NCBI GenBank assembly: GCA_015680685.1 | Contig: MNCI01002748.1 | Location: forward strand, 343,901-407,900 | DNA from: Gnetum montanum | Lineage: Eukaryota > Streptophyta > Gnetopsida > Gnetales > Gnetaceae | Direction: 5' to 3' | DNA: 64,000 bases | In this document: piece by piece, positions 12,906 through 23,315 of the stretch | Numbering within the stretch: the stretch's first letter is position 1 | Layout of the letters: every line of letters starts with the position of its first letter | Made by a program: the position numbers and the translations under genes | The notes under the pieces: model-generated | Seen by the model: only the letters and a program-made list of their open reading frames with translations | Database searches by the model: none | Told to the model about the DNA's origin: nothing

Positions 12906-14110
12906 ATGCCACAAGACTTGGACCACTGGAAGAAACAACAATTTCTTCATCAGGCCAAATGCTTCATGAAGATCAATAGACATCTTTATAAGGTGTGTGC
13001 CGATGACTTAGTTTATTGGTCTATTCCTAATACTAATCAACTACATGTTCTCCAAGATGTTGACAAGGGTCATTGTGGGGGTCACTATGCTAAAATATTC
13101 ATGGCCATTAAGATCCTGATGGTAGGGTATTATTGGCCAACACTCTTTAGAGACACCCATGCCTTCATCTGCTCTTGTGAACACTGTCAACAAGATGGTG
13201 GGATAACCACTCAAATGAAGGAACCACAACAATGGATTCAACCACTATAACCCTTTGATATTTGGGGCATAAACTTCATGGGTTCCATCACACCCATGTC
13301 AAATGAAAAGGTATATATCATAGTGGTTGTTGTTGACTATTGTAAAAAATGGGAAGAAGCAATAGCTATCACCAACTGTACATCTTCCACTATTGCATGG
13401 TTTGTACAAAAAACTGTGGTAAACAAGTTTGGAGTGCTAGGTGGACTGATTTTTGACAATGGTACTTATTTTATAGGTGCTACTTTTTGCAAGCTTATGC
13501 AACACTTGGGGGTTGAACATAAACTAACAACACCCTACCACCCCCAAGCCAACGATCAGGTAGAGGTTACAAACATTAAGATCTTAACCAAAACAATAAG
13601 CAAATATAGAAGAGGCTAAAGGACAAAACTTAACGATGCCCTCTAGGCATACTGCTCAACATGAAAACTCTCTATAGGCGATACTCCCTATGAGCTTGTG
13701 TACAAAAAATTACTAACTCTTCCAATTCAATTTGAGCACCATACACTTTCAACAGCCTATGACCTTGACCTTGATCTTAGCCTAGCATAGAAAGAAAGAT
13801 TGATTAACCTTAACATGCTAGATGAGAATAGATTGGTGTCCTTGTCCTTGAATGAACTACATAAGGCATTCAACAAAAAATGCCATGACCTTAGAATAAG
13901 AAGAGTAAAATTTCAACCTAGAGACAAGGTCCTCTATTGAAACCCTACACATGTGTCGCAATGAACTAAGTTCCAAACATTGTGAGAAGGACCTTAAATA
14001 ATTTATGAAACCTTTCCTACTAGGACCATGTTGATCTAAAAACCTAAAAGTCCAAACAAATAGCAACTGGTCAACATGCAACAACTCAAACCTTTCCATG
14101 AGCACAAGAA
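12906..14110 (+). pseudogene. E2 integrase, nearly open in two blocks
   Basis: Open block 12906-13250 holds the HHCC zinc finger: GHCGGHY, a GYYWPTLFRDTHAF stretch and CSCEHCQ. Open block 13278-13619 holds the catalytic core. The first catalytic Asp of the usual GIDFMG motif is Asn (GINFMG, just upstream at 13265). The second Asp remains in IFDNGTYF, and the Glu region is PYHPQANDQVEV, with the usual NGQ changed to NDQ. A C-terminal region continues to about 14110 (KVLY, KPKSP, QLKPF) with stops. Integrase would join element cDNA to chromosomal DNA. Confidence 0.85.
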
Positions 14111-14224
14111 AGCCAATGTAAGCAACACCTTAATGGATGGACCTCGCTCAATTCTTTGGATCTCCTCCTTTCAACTTAGTCATGGGGAAGACAACCATCT
14201 GTGCTAATCATATAAGTGGCTCTT

Positions 14225-14362
14225 TAGTTTTTATAATTTTTTGTTTTACACTTTTTTGTTTTACACTTTCTTTGTTTTATACTTTTTGTTTTACACCTCG
14301 TTAATTTTACATCTTTTTGTTTTACGCTTTGTTATTTTTCCATTTTTTGTTTTACAACATCA
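14225..14362 (+). repeat. T-rich TTTTGTTTTACA array downstream of integrase
   Basis: About eight imperfect copies of TTTTGTTTTACA(C) follow the integrase. Related arrays, as AAAACAAAAATGTGTA on the plus strand, occur at the same place in E3 (40220-40325), E4 (53038-53095) and E5 (58950-59035). It is a shared structural landmark of the superfamily. Confidence 0.7.
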
Positions 14363-15755
14363 TTAGTACATTTTAACTTTCTTGAATATTTTACAATTTC
14401 CTTTATATATTTTACTTTATTTTGGTGTGAATTTTTCTTATTCTTGTTTTCTAATAAATTTCTTTATTGCCAATAGGACATAGTGATGGTGTAGCTGTTT
14501 GCTAATGGTGGTTTATATTTAATGTTTTTGATTGTTAATGTATGGTTTTTATTTTTGAATTTTAATGACTAATGACTAAGAAAAAATTTCTGTTTCATGG
14601 AATGGGCATTGAGTCCATGTCATCCATCCATCCATAACAATCTATGGTATTCCTAGTTTTGGAAATATGAGGTCCCTTTTATTAATGAAACTCTAACGAA
14701 CTTGTGACCCTAGTAGCTTCCAAATTTGGGGAGGATCAAATGGATTGATAAGGATGTAACTTCAAGGGAACTTGATGTTCGTTGTTCCTTTCTACTTGAG
14801 TGCATGAGTGTTTTTCATGGATTTCTTACTATTCAATGTTGACCAATAATAGGAAGTTAATAAGTCTTTGGATGGTGTGGTTCCCATCCAAAAATCCCTA
14901 AAAACATAAAACACCAAAAAAACATGATGGAAACTCAAAGCACATCCCTTAGATAAAATAACAAGCTACAAGCACTGGTTATGTAACTACAAAGACATGA
15001 TACCCATGTCTAAAGGTCCCCTCTAACTACAGCTCTTTCTCACTTCCTAATTCTTTTTTCTTCTTAATAAGGAATGGTTTTTGATCTATGGGAGCATTCT
15101 TGTGTCTCAAGGAGTTGGATTGGGCTTAGAGTGTCAATGCAAAGTCACTAAAAGTGGTTGGTTTTGATCTATACTATGGATGGACTTTATCGGTTCATTT
15201 AACCATAAGATCCATAAGGAACTTCATGTAACCAAAATTTGGAACTTCATTCCACTTTCTCTCTCTTCCACTTATGCTTTCTATAACTCACCTCACTGTT
15301 AGTTTCCATGTCTTGTTTAATTTTTTAGTTTGATGTGTTAAAATTCATAAGAAGATTCTTTCAAATTCAGTCCTTAACTTTTCATAACCATCAATCAACT
15401 ATGGGGCCCACAAACTCCTTGGTTTGAGGATATGCAAGGGCAAAAGGGCATGAGCCTACTATGGGAAGGATCCACTTGCATATCTCTTAGTTGGATTAGT
15501 TAAGTTCCTTATCCTTAGGCATTCCCACAATCAAATCTTTTGTGTGCCCCATTGATTGCATCCAATTTTGCGCTTCTTAAGGTATTTTCTTTGTAAAATT
15601 TTATTATCCCATCAAATTCTCCACTTTTGTGAATTAATAAGCCTTCTTCTAGTATTTCATTATGTTCATGGATTTTCTAGCTCTCCGTAGACCCTAATTT
15701 CATGTTCAAACTCCTCATACTTTTTGAAATATTTAATGTGAAAATTTTTTAGAAC
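14363..15755 (+). other. E2 3' non-coding region
   Basis: No ORF of note. Blocks conserved with E1 (21640-22740) include the CATCCATCCATC stretch near 14620, the 'cacatcccttagataaaataa' area near 14940 and the GGGAAGGATCCACTTGCATATC block near 15458. Counterparts in reverse orientation occur in E3, E4 and E5. Confidence 0.6.
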
Positions 15756-15759
15756 AACT

Positions 15760-15990
15760 CCATTGATGGGACCCTATATATGCATCCCACCCATCGACAT
15801 GACCCTATCAACATAGGCCAAAAAGTCTATATATCTGCACAAACACTTAGCAATTTTTCACATTTACTCACAAATGAGGAAAAAGTTTTTGAACTTTTCA
15901 TAGCCCAGAACCTTCCAAGAGCCATATCTTCCTAAGTGTTTGTTCAAAAGACTCTGTTCTTCAATCTTGTAGCTACCAAAGGTAAGCTCT
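15760..15990 (+). promoter_or_regulatory. E2 internal LTR-like promoter block upstream of aORF
   Basis: Short motifs of the LTR U3 type (CATTGATGGGACC, CCATCGACATGACC, TATCAACATAGG) at 15760-15817 are followed by CTATATATCTG at 15828-15838. A leader then ends in a consensus splice donor, CAAAGGTAAGCTC near 15977. The same layout occurs in E1 at 22783-23045. This suggests separate transcription and splicing of the aORF; it is inferred from sequence only. Confidence 0.5.
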
Positions 15991-16281
15991 TTGTCGTGGG
16001 GGATACAAACCTTAAGTTTTCAATAGAAAATTTTTCAATATTTTTCTAACTCCCACAAAGGTTTAACTAAGAAACCAACATTGAAACATCAAATTATGAG
16101 AGGTAAACCTTTCCAACAAGCTCCAGTGATATTAAGAATTAAAAATTATTAAAATAATAATAAAATAATCAATTTTCCATGGTTAAAAATTAGCCTAAGT
16201 GTAATTGCCCAATGAGATAAGGTACTTAAAGGTTATAAGTTATACATTATATGCTAATCCTTGGATATGTTTTGACCACAA

Positions 16282-19118
16282 ATGGCACCTAAAGAAAAGC
16301 ATGCACAGGAAGGAGGACCATCCCAACCAAAGGACAAATAGTTATGAATCAAAAGGGACCAAGAATAGCCCCATGAGCAAGTAGAGGCCCATGCAATAGG
16401 ACCTCTTTGGAAGGAGCCCGAAGTGGATACTGTCAAAAATAATTTTAAAGAAATGGCTACAATAGAACAATCTCACAAAGATAAGGCACTTGAACCTAGA
16501 ACAAACTTGGAGGTTACCTTGACAAAGGCTTGCCTCAAGCAGATCACGAATAAGGAGGTCTAGAAATTGATGCTCCAAGAGTTAAACTTTAGACCTTTCT
16601 TGGAGTTTGCATCACTAGAAGTCAAAACTCAACTACAGAACTCTCCCATGTGGCCCACAATCACTTCCAGCGGGGAGTGGTACATAGGAGAAACACACTT
16701 GTTCTAGAACAATTGGCAGGCTAGTTCAATGATCAAGATCAAGGAAATTTTAGTGTTTTACTTGGTGAAAGCCATTGTAAAGGTCCTTAGGTTGTGAGAA
16801 ACTAGGACAAAATTTGCTAAAATTCCAATGCAAGTAGATCCTGATGTCAAGAAAGAATGAACACAATGGTGTTATGGAGTAGACCACAAGGAGTTTGGTG
16901 CACTAACCATGACAGAACGTGCATATTTCAAGATTGTGACCTTTCACCTCAATCCAACAGTGAGGCCAAGCAAAATTACAGCTTTCTCTACCCATGCATA
17001 TGCCACTCTAAGAAGCAAATTCCCAATCAACTTTTCACAACTAAGCTATCTTGAGATAGAGAAGTGGTTTAAAGAAAATGAATGTGGAAAGAAGGCAATC
17101 CACTTCCCATGTCTCATCCATAAATTATGCTAGAGGGGAGGAATAACATGCTACACAAATGACATCGTCTGACACACTCCAACCACCTCATGGACAAAAA
17201 TTATGAAGGACAAGGTACTTGCTAAATTCATCTAAGAAGAGTAGCAACAACCACCTCCATCACCTACTCATGAAACAACGTCGAAGTCCAACACTACCCT
17301 TGAGTGCATGTGCAAGATCTAAGAGTAGCTTTTGTGAGAGTAGGAGCAATGAGCAAGAACAAGTGGTGGTGATCCATCTATGTATCACTTAACAATGAGC
17401 CATCTCAAGAAAGTGAATTGAACCATAAGCTAGATGGAAGGAGGTGGACCAATTTTCTCAAGCCAAAGAATGTAGCTACTCATGAAATCAAATCCTAGTT
17501 CTTGAGAGATAACAACATTTCTCTCTCAATAACAGTAATTCCCAAAAATCTCTAGGAACATTGCTACTTTTTTGGTACATCTAGAGGAGGGTAAGGGGAT
17601 AACTGTCTTGGTGATGTAGCACCATGGGCAAGAGATGTTGCAGTGGTTGTTGCTAATAGAATTGTTAAAGCATCAAATGCACCTATAGCATTTGTATCAA
17701 ATGTTTCTACACTTAGAGATGTGTAGACATTTGTAGGAATCCTTAATAGTAGATTGAGTATAGCCCAACATGAGGAGCTGTTGGACCGACTGGTGGGGAC
17801 CAAGCAACTAATTTTAAATTTCTTTGATATTCTAGATACCATCACTACAACTTAGTTGAAACTACTTGAAGCAAGGGGAAAATGCATCATAATGGAGGAA
17901 AAACTAGAAACAACTAGAGCACAAAACCAATGCTTAGCTTCAAAGGTTTTTGAATTAAGAGCCCATCTTGCTAATCCTGCATTTCTCAACCCTACACTAA
18001 CTTGTGATGAAGCTTTCAAATAGCTTCAGGACAAGCTCAAAAAGGTTGAGGACGCAAAGGAGATGGTCATCTTTGACCAATCCTTGGCCAATTCCATAAT
18101 GCACAACATCTAGAAGGACTTGGCCCAGATGCATTAAGAGAACGAGATTTTGACTGTAGAGAATAATCGCCTATGGAATGTTAATGTGTAGAAGTAGCAA
18201 ATGGTCGATTTCATTCATCAATAGTAGGAGTAGCAAGCCAAAGTAAACAATGAACTAAGGATATTGGTAGAAGAAAATTGAAATCTCTCCATGGAGGAAG
18301 TCCATGCTCTTCGCAAAAAATTTGCAATAGAGATAGTTGCTCGAAAAATAAGGCTCTCAAATTTGAGAGAGTCAAGGACCATTACAAATATTAGGTTAGT
18401 CTATAGAAATAAATTAATAAGAAATACATTTAGATGACGAAGGAAAAATCAATGAGGTCCTCCAAAAGCTCAAGGAAGGAGGTGATGTCTAGTAGCATAT
18501 CTTTGATGGGCTCAATGACTACAACAAAGCAAAGATATGCATGATAGAGCTACAGATTAAGAAAATGACAAAGTACATGAAGCTTGCCAATCTCCATTAT
18601 GCAAACTTGATGATGCTGACTACCAATAGGTCATGGTTAGAATTGGAGAAACAAGTGGCCAACTCATACTTGTTGTATGAGGCAGAGTTCAAGCATCATA
18701 AAGACACCAAGTAGAAGCTTGAATTTCCAATGCTAAACTCAATGTTCTCAAGGAAAAGTTCACTAATCAATGATCAACTACTGAGAACCTAGCTAAGTGA
18801 ATGAACGATTACTAGAAGCTACACAATGCACTTAGAGTGTTTGATATTAGACGTAAGCAGTTTGTTGTTTGGTTCATGAATGTTAAGGAGTTGTTTCCTA
18901 CAATGCCTTATCTATGGGATGTTCCCATCCTAGCCAATATTAGAGATGTAGCATGGACTATGAATGATCCTTGGAGTAAGGAAGAGAATATGAAGGCACT
19001 ATTGGACATCTTTCATCTTCCACCAGAAGTTGTAGCTACCGTAGGACAACCACAACTACCTCAACCACCGCATGCACCTAAAGTAGAAGAAGTTCCTTTG
19101 GAATCTCGGGAGCCTTGA
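16282..19118 (+). pseudogene. E2 aORF: extra 3' ORF, plant-transposon-protein-like domain plus coiled coil
   Basis: It starts at ATG 16282 (MAPKEKHAQEGGPSQPK) and ends at TGA 19116-19118, about 945 codons with many TAG/TAA interruptions. The N-terminal half aligns with E1: a WYIGE block near 16678, an IKIKEILVFYLV block near 16737, ERAYFKIVTFHLNP near 16915, FSTHAYATLRSKFP near 16984, EIEKWFKENECGKK near 17054 and FPCLIHKLC near 17104. This order (hydrophobic strand, later FP-LI-LC-RG) resembles the putative plant transposon protein domain (PF20167-like) often found near Ty3/gypsy elements. A PPPSP linker and a long Glu/Lys/Gln-rich coiled-coil-like part follow. The last 93 codons (18837-19118) are open and begin VFDIRRKQFVVWF. 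The function is unknown. It is neither env-like by eye nor antisense like the Grande extra gene. Confidence 0.68.
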
Positions 19119-19350
19119 CCACCTAGGACCATTTGATCTTCTTCATCATCTTCATGTCATCAAAGGAATTTTGTTTGTTAATTTTATCCTAGTTTCAATT
19201 TTGTTGTCCTAAACACCAAAATTTTTTTAATCATTGTAAAACAGTACACTTGGGCACTTATTTTTTGTTTTGTTTTTTGTATGTTTGTTTTGTCAATCAA
19301 TAATCCCATACCTTCCCAAACTTTGTAAAGAACTAAAGGATGAGTTTTCA

Positions 19351-19366
19351 TTCCATCGTAGGAGTA
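19351..19366 (+). other. E2 polypurine tract
   Basis: TTCCATCGTAGGAGTA abuts the 3' LTR. E3 and E4 have CATGGGGGTA at this place, so this is a decayed plus-strand primer tract. Confidence 0.6.
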
Positions 19367-20272
19367 TGATAAGTCACATGGTTTGGCCGCATCAATGAGA
19401 TGTCGTCCATGCGAGCCCATCGATGGAATCTCATCAACATGATCTCGTCGATGTAGGGTTTGACCCATTGATGTGTACCTATCGATGAGGCTCCCTATTT
19501 TTCCTATAAATGTGCTCCTACCCCCCACATTTATGGCATCTCTTCCATAGTTGTAACAAACGTTCTTGCAATTTTTCCATTCAAAAGTTGGAATATTTTG
19601 TAAGTGTCCACAGTAGGAGTCAAAGAGTGTATGGATCAGTATTCAAGCAATGTTGTACCTAAGCACTATAGTGTGTGTGGAAATAAAGACAAGCTTTCTA
19701 ATAAACCTTGCAGCACTTTGAAATAGATTAATTTTTTTACTTAGGCATTTAATATTTCAAGTAATTTCCTTTAATTTTTTTAGTAATTAAGTAATTAAAT
19801 GATTAATTAAGATATATTAAATAGAAATTAATTAAAGCACTTGAGTATGACCACTGCAAGCATATGCTTGGCAATTGGTAATCCCAGTAACACTTAATGT
19901 TGTTGACCCAGCAGTGTTAAACGTGTTCAGGATGTATACGACAAGTGAGAACAAATGCTTATGTTAGGAATAGTGAGGCATTAGTTAATTCTTAAATCAA
20001 TTAGTTAGTTAAACATTAAAATTACTTTATTTTGTATTCTTTAACAACCTAATTGATAAAAGATAAAATGATAAAAATCACATACCTCAGTTACACTTAA
20101 CCATACCATTGAACTTCATAAGTGGAACTAGGAAGACAACGATTACAATAGTTAGTTTCACCTCTTAGAATCAGTGTACAAAGAAATCTAAAGTCTTTAG
20201 AATTCAATTGAATTGCTAAGTGAACGCCAGTGATTCATATGGTTGGGCGTAGAGTATACTCACTAGTCATCA
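19367..20272 (+). repeat. E2 3' LTR
   Basis: 906 bp, from TGATAAGTCACATGG to AGTCATCA, homologous over its length with 7474-8325. U3 array at about 19390-19490 has motifs CATCGATGG, CATCAACATGATC and GTCGATGTAGGG. TATA box CCTATAAATG near 19504. AATAAAGACAAGC polyadenylation-type signal near 19682. Confidence 0.88.
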
Positions 20273-20276
20273 TTTG

Positions 20277-21270
20277 AACAACAATCTTTAGGGACGTCCA
20301 TCATTTTTTTCATTTGTGCAAGCACTACCAAAGGGATGGAGGGATGAAAATATGAATGGAAGGATCCCAATAGTAGATCTAATCACTAAAGCTTTTCGAC
20401 CTTTGGAGCATTGACCTCATGGGATCCATCAACCCCATATCCAATGAAAAGGCATATATCATAGTAGCAGTTGACTACTACACCAAGTGGGTTGAAGTTG
20501 TAGCCATCAACAACTGTTCATCTTTTACTATAGCATGGTTTGTTTAACAAAGTGTGGTAAATGGGATTTGCATTCCAAGGACACTTATTTCTAATATCAA
20601 AACTCACTTTACAGATGCTAATTTTCAAATACTAATGTAACACTTAGGGGTGCAACATAAATTAATAACTTCCTATCATCCCCAAGTTAATGGTCAAGCT
20701 GAAGTTACTAATAGGGAAATGACCATAATACTAACATGCACCATTAGTAAATATAGAAAGAACTAGAGCACAAAACTTAATGATGCTCTATGGGCTCATT
20801 AATCAACCTAAAAACTTCCTATTGGTTATTCTCCCTATGAGTTGATGTATAAAAAATTACCAATACTTCTAATCCAAGCTAAGCTATGTACCTTTTCAAT
20901 GGCCTGTGAGCTTAACCTTAATCTAAGTCTAGTATAAAAGGAACATCTAATAACACTAAATGTTCTAAATGAGAACCAACAAGTAGCCCTATCAATGAAT
21001 GAAGTGCATAAGGCATATGCCAAACAATGTTATGATGCATGAATAAGAAGAGTTAAATTTCAACTAGGTGATAAGGTTCTTTATTAAAACCCCATGCATG
21101 TACCACGTACAAAGTTTTAAATGCTATGGGAAGGACCTTACATCATTCATGCAACTTTTCCTTCCAGTGCCATCATAATTTACCACCCTACAAGCCCAAA
21201 AAAGTGGTTGTTAATCAACATTCAACAAGTGAAGCCTTTTGTGAACCTAGAATAACCAATAGCACTACCA
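20277..21270 (+). pseudogene. E1 integrase core and C-terminus, resumed after E2
   Basis: The sequence resumes with the LFRD/CEHC counterpart at about 20277-20345. The catalytic core follows: WSIDLMGSI near 20403 keeps the first Asp. At the second Asp site the usual DNGTHF reads NIKTHF (near 20595). The Glu region is YHPQVNGQAEVTNRE near 20673. The C-terminal part includes YSPYELMYKKLP near 20830, RRVKFQLGDKVLY near 21048 and EGPYIIHATFPS near 21132. Stops at 20764-20766 and 20935-20937 sit at the same positions as stops in E2 and E4. Confidence 0.82.
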
Positions 21271-22780
21271 CCTTAAAAAATGAATGTGTACTTTATTTTT
21301 CAGATCTACTTCTTTCAACTCATTCAAGAGGAAGATGGTCACCCATATTAATATTCTATGAAGGCTGCCTAATTTTTTCACCTTTTTGATTTACCTTGTT
21401 CTTCATAAGATTTCCATTTTCTTTAATATCTTACTACTTCTTTTATATATTTTACTATGTTTGTTTTATCTTATGTGTTGTTTTGTTTTGTTCATTATGA
21501 AATCATTAGTTTTTATCATGGCTACTGCTACTACTGGAAGTTAATTAATATAGTATTTAATGTTATGATTGATTGCTAAATGATCAATTTTATTTATAGA
21601 TTATGTCCTTAATTAATAGATTATTAATTTTCTAATGATATCAGACAATGAGTTCATAACATCCATACATTCCATCTACTTTATGGAGCTTTATACAATG
21701 GGAGCATGGGGTTCTTCCATAATGGGAACTTAAAGTAATCAATGATCTTGTTACTTAACAAATTCAAAACAGACCAAGTGGGAATGGACAAGGATGTGAC
21801 TTAAGGAGATTTTTCATCTTTTATTTCCAACATCTTTCTCGAGCTTTATGATGCTTCTCCATTGATCTCTCATCACTCCTATTTTTGACCATAACAAGAA
21901 ACATATCTTTTACATGGTGTGGTTTCCATGAAAAAAAAAATAACAAAAACACACAACACAAGAAATCAAAGCACACCCCTTAGACAAAATAATGGGTTAT
22001 AAGCATTGGTTATGGAGCTAAATTGACATGTTACCCATGCCTAAAGGCACCCCTCTAACTAAGGCCCTTCCTATCTTTCTTCTTCTCTTTTCTTCTATTC
22101 TTGAAGTGGTGATTGTCCTTTGTGAGTTGTCATGAACTCTTGATGGTCGAAGGGACAAGATATGGTAAAAGTCACTAAAAGTGGATGAACTTGGTCTCAA
22201 CTAAGGATGGAATAGTATCAGACCATATTAATTGCCAACTTCACAAGGACTTTATGTGACTAGGATAAGAATCTCTTACCATTCTCTCTCTACAATCATT
22301 CTTATTTTACCACCAACCACCTCACTACCTTCTACCATTGTTAATTAATGTATTTTTTTATGGTAGTGACATAAACCTTGAATGATCTCTCACATGGATT
22401 TGAATTTCAACTTATAATGACCATTAATCATTCTTGGTGCCTATGGACTCCTTGTGATGAGAGAATGCAAGGGCCTCATAGGCATAAGTCTACTTTGGGG
22501 AGGATCCACTTGCATATCCTTTGGTCTCTCTAAGTTAAACTTCCTATCCCTTGATCATTTCTATGATCAATCTCATCAACTTATATTCCAAATGTCCAAT
22601 TTTTCTTTCTTTTGGAATTGGCAATTCATCTAAATCCAATGTACTCTCCTCTTCCAATGAAATTACAATCCTCTTCTATATTTTTTCATCATTCTATGTT
22701 TTTCTCACTCCCATTCGGCTCTTGTTTCATTTCCAAACTCAATCAAAATTCCTCATTTTTATATGCAAAAGTTGATTATA
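21271..22780 (+). other. E1 3' non-coding region
   Basis: No gene. It contains a T-rich stretch after the integrase (21360-21480) and blocks conserved with E2, such as GAGTTCATAACATCCATACA near 21650, the TTATAAGCATTGGTTATGGA area near 22000 and GGGGAGGATCCACTTGCATA near 22498. Confidence 0.6.
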
Positions 22781-22782
22781 AA

Positions 22783-23045
22783 CAACTATGTCGACATAGT
22801 CCTATCGATGTAGTGGGATTCATCGATGTAGCCCTGTCGACACATCCTTGTTGACACAGCATAAAAATGCTATATATATGCATGACACTTAACCATTTTT
22901 GCATCATTTCTCACAAACTCAAAAAGAGTTTTTCAATTTTTCAAAGCCCAAGAACCTTTCAAGAGTTATAACTCTTAAACTGCTAACCCGATTCAACTCA
23001 TTTTTTGATCCTCGAGCTATCGAAGATAAGCTTTACATCGTGGGG
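22783..23045 (+). promoter_or_regulatory. E1 internal LTR-like promoter block upstream of aORF
   Basis: A palindrome-rich cluster at 22789-22857 includes TGTCGACATAGTCC, ATCGATGTAG twice, CTGTCGACACATCC and GTTGACACAG. TATATATATG follows at 22870-22879, and a leader is shared with E2 (CACTTAACCATTTTTGCA, CAAAGCCCAAGAACCTTTC). The splice donor present in E2 is altered here (GAAGATAAGC near 23025). The block resembles the LTR U3 in motif content and spacing. Confidence 0.5.
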
Positions 23046-23315
23046 ACATAAACCTTTGGTTTTTTTTTTTAATGTTTTGAAATTTTTCTAACTTCCCAAG
23101 GTTTACCCATTAAAAAAATATTAAATTACTCATCCCAAATGGGTTAAACCTAACAAACAAACTCCAGTAGCTAACCAATAAAATAATATTAAAATAATAT
23201 AACTCACCAAGATCATAAACAAGCCTAACTATAACCCAATCTAATAAGAAAGGTATTAAAAGAACTAAGGGTTATGAAATAAAAAGCTAATCCTAGGGTA
23301 TGTTTGTGATCAAAA

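Larger units (their letters stand above)
7474..20272 (+). mobile_element. E2: full-length Ty3/gypsy element nested in E1 integrase
   Basis: It is 12,799 bp in plus orientation. The LTRs are 7474-8325 and 19367-20272. It carries a tRNA-Asp primer site, gag, pol, a 3' non-coding region, an internal promoter block, the aORF and a polypurine tract, in the same order as E1. Target-site duplication is TTTG on both sides (4 bp; one end base of an expected 5 bp duplication may be mutated). Sequence left of the insertion (IN zinc finger) and right of it (IN core) matches continuous integrase in E2 itself and in E4, which proves the nesting. All ORFs are broken and the protease core appears deleted. 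Confidence 0.92.

Noticed and set aside
17564-17845. Minus-strand 93-codon open frame inside the E2 aORF
   Set aside because: It is antisense to the conserved aORF, with no counterpart in E1.
20273-20277. Five-base target duplication for E2
   Set aside because: Only TTTG matches on both sides. A fifth base differs, so I report four bases and note possible mutation.
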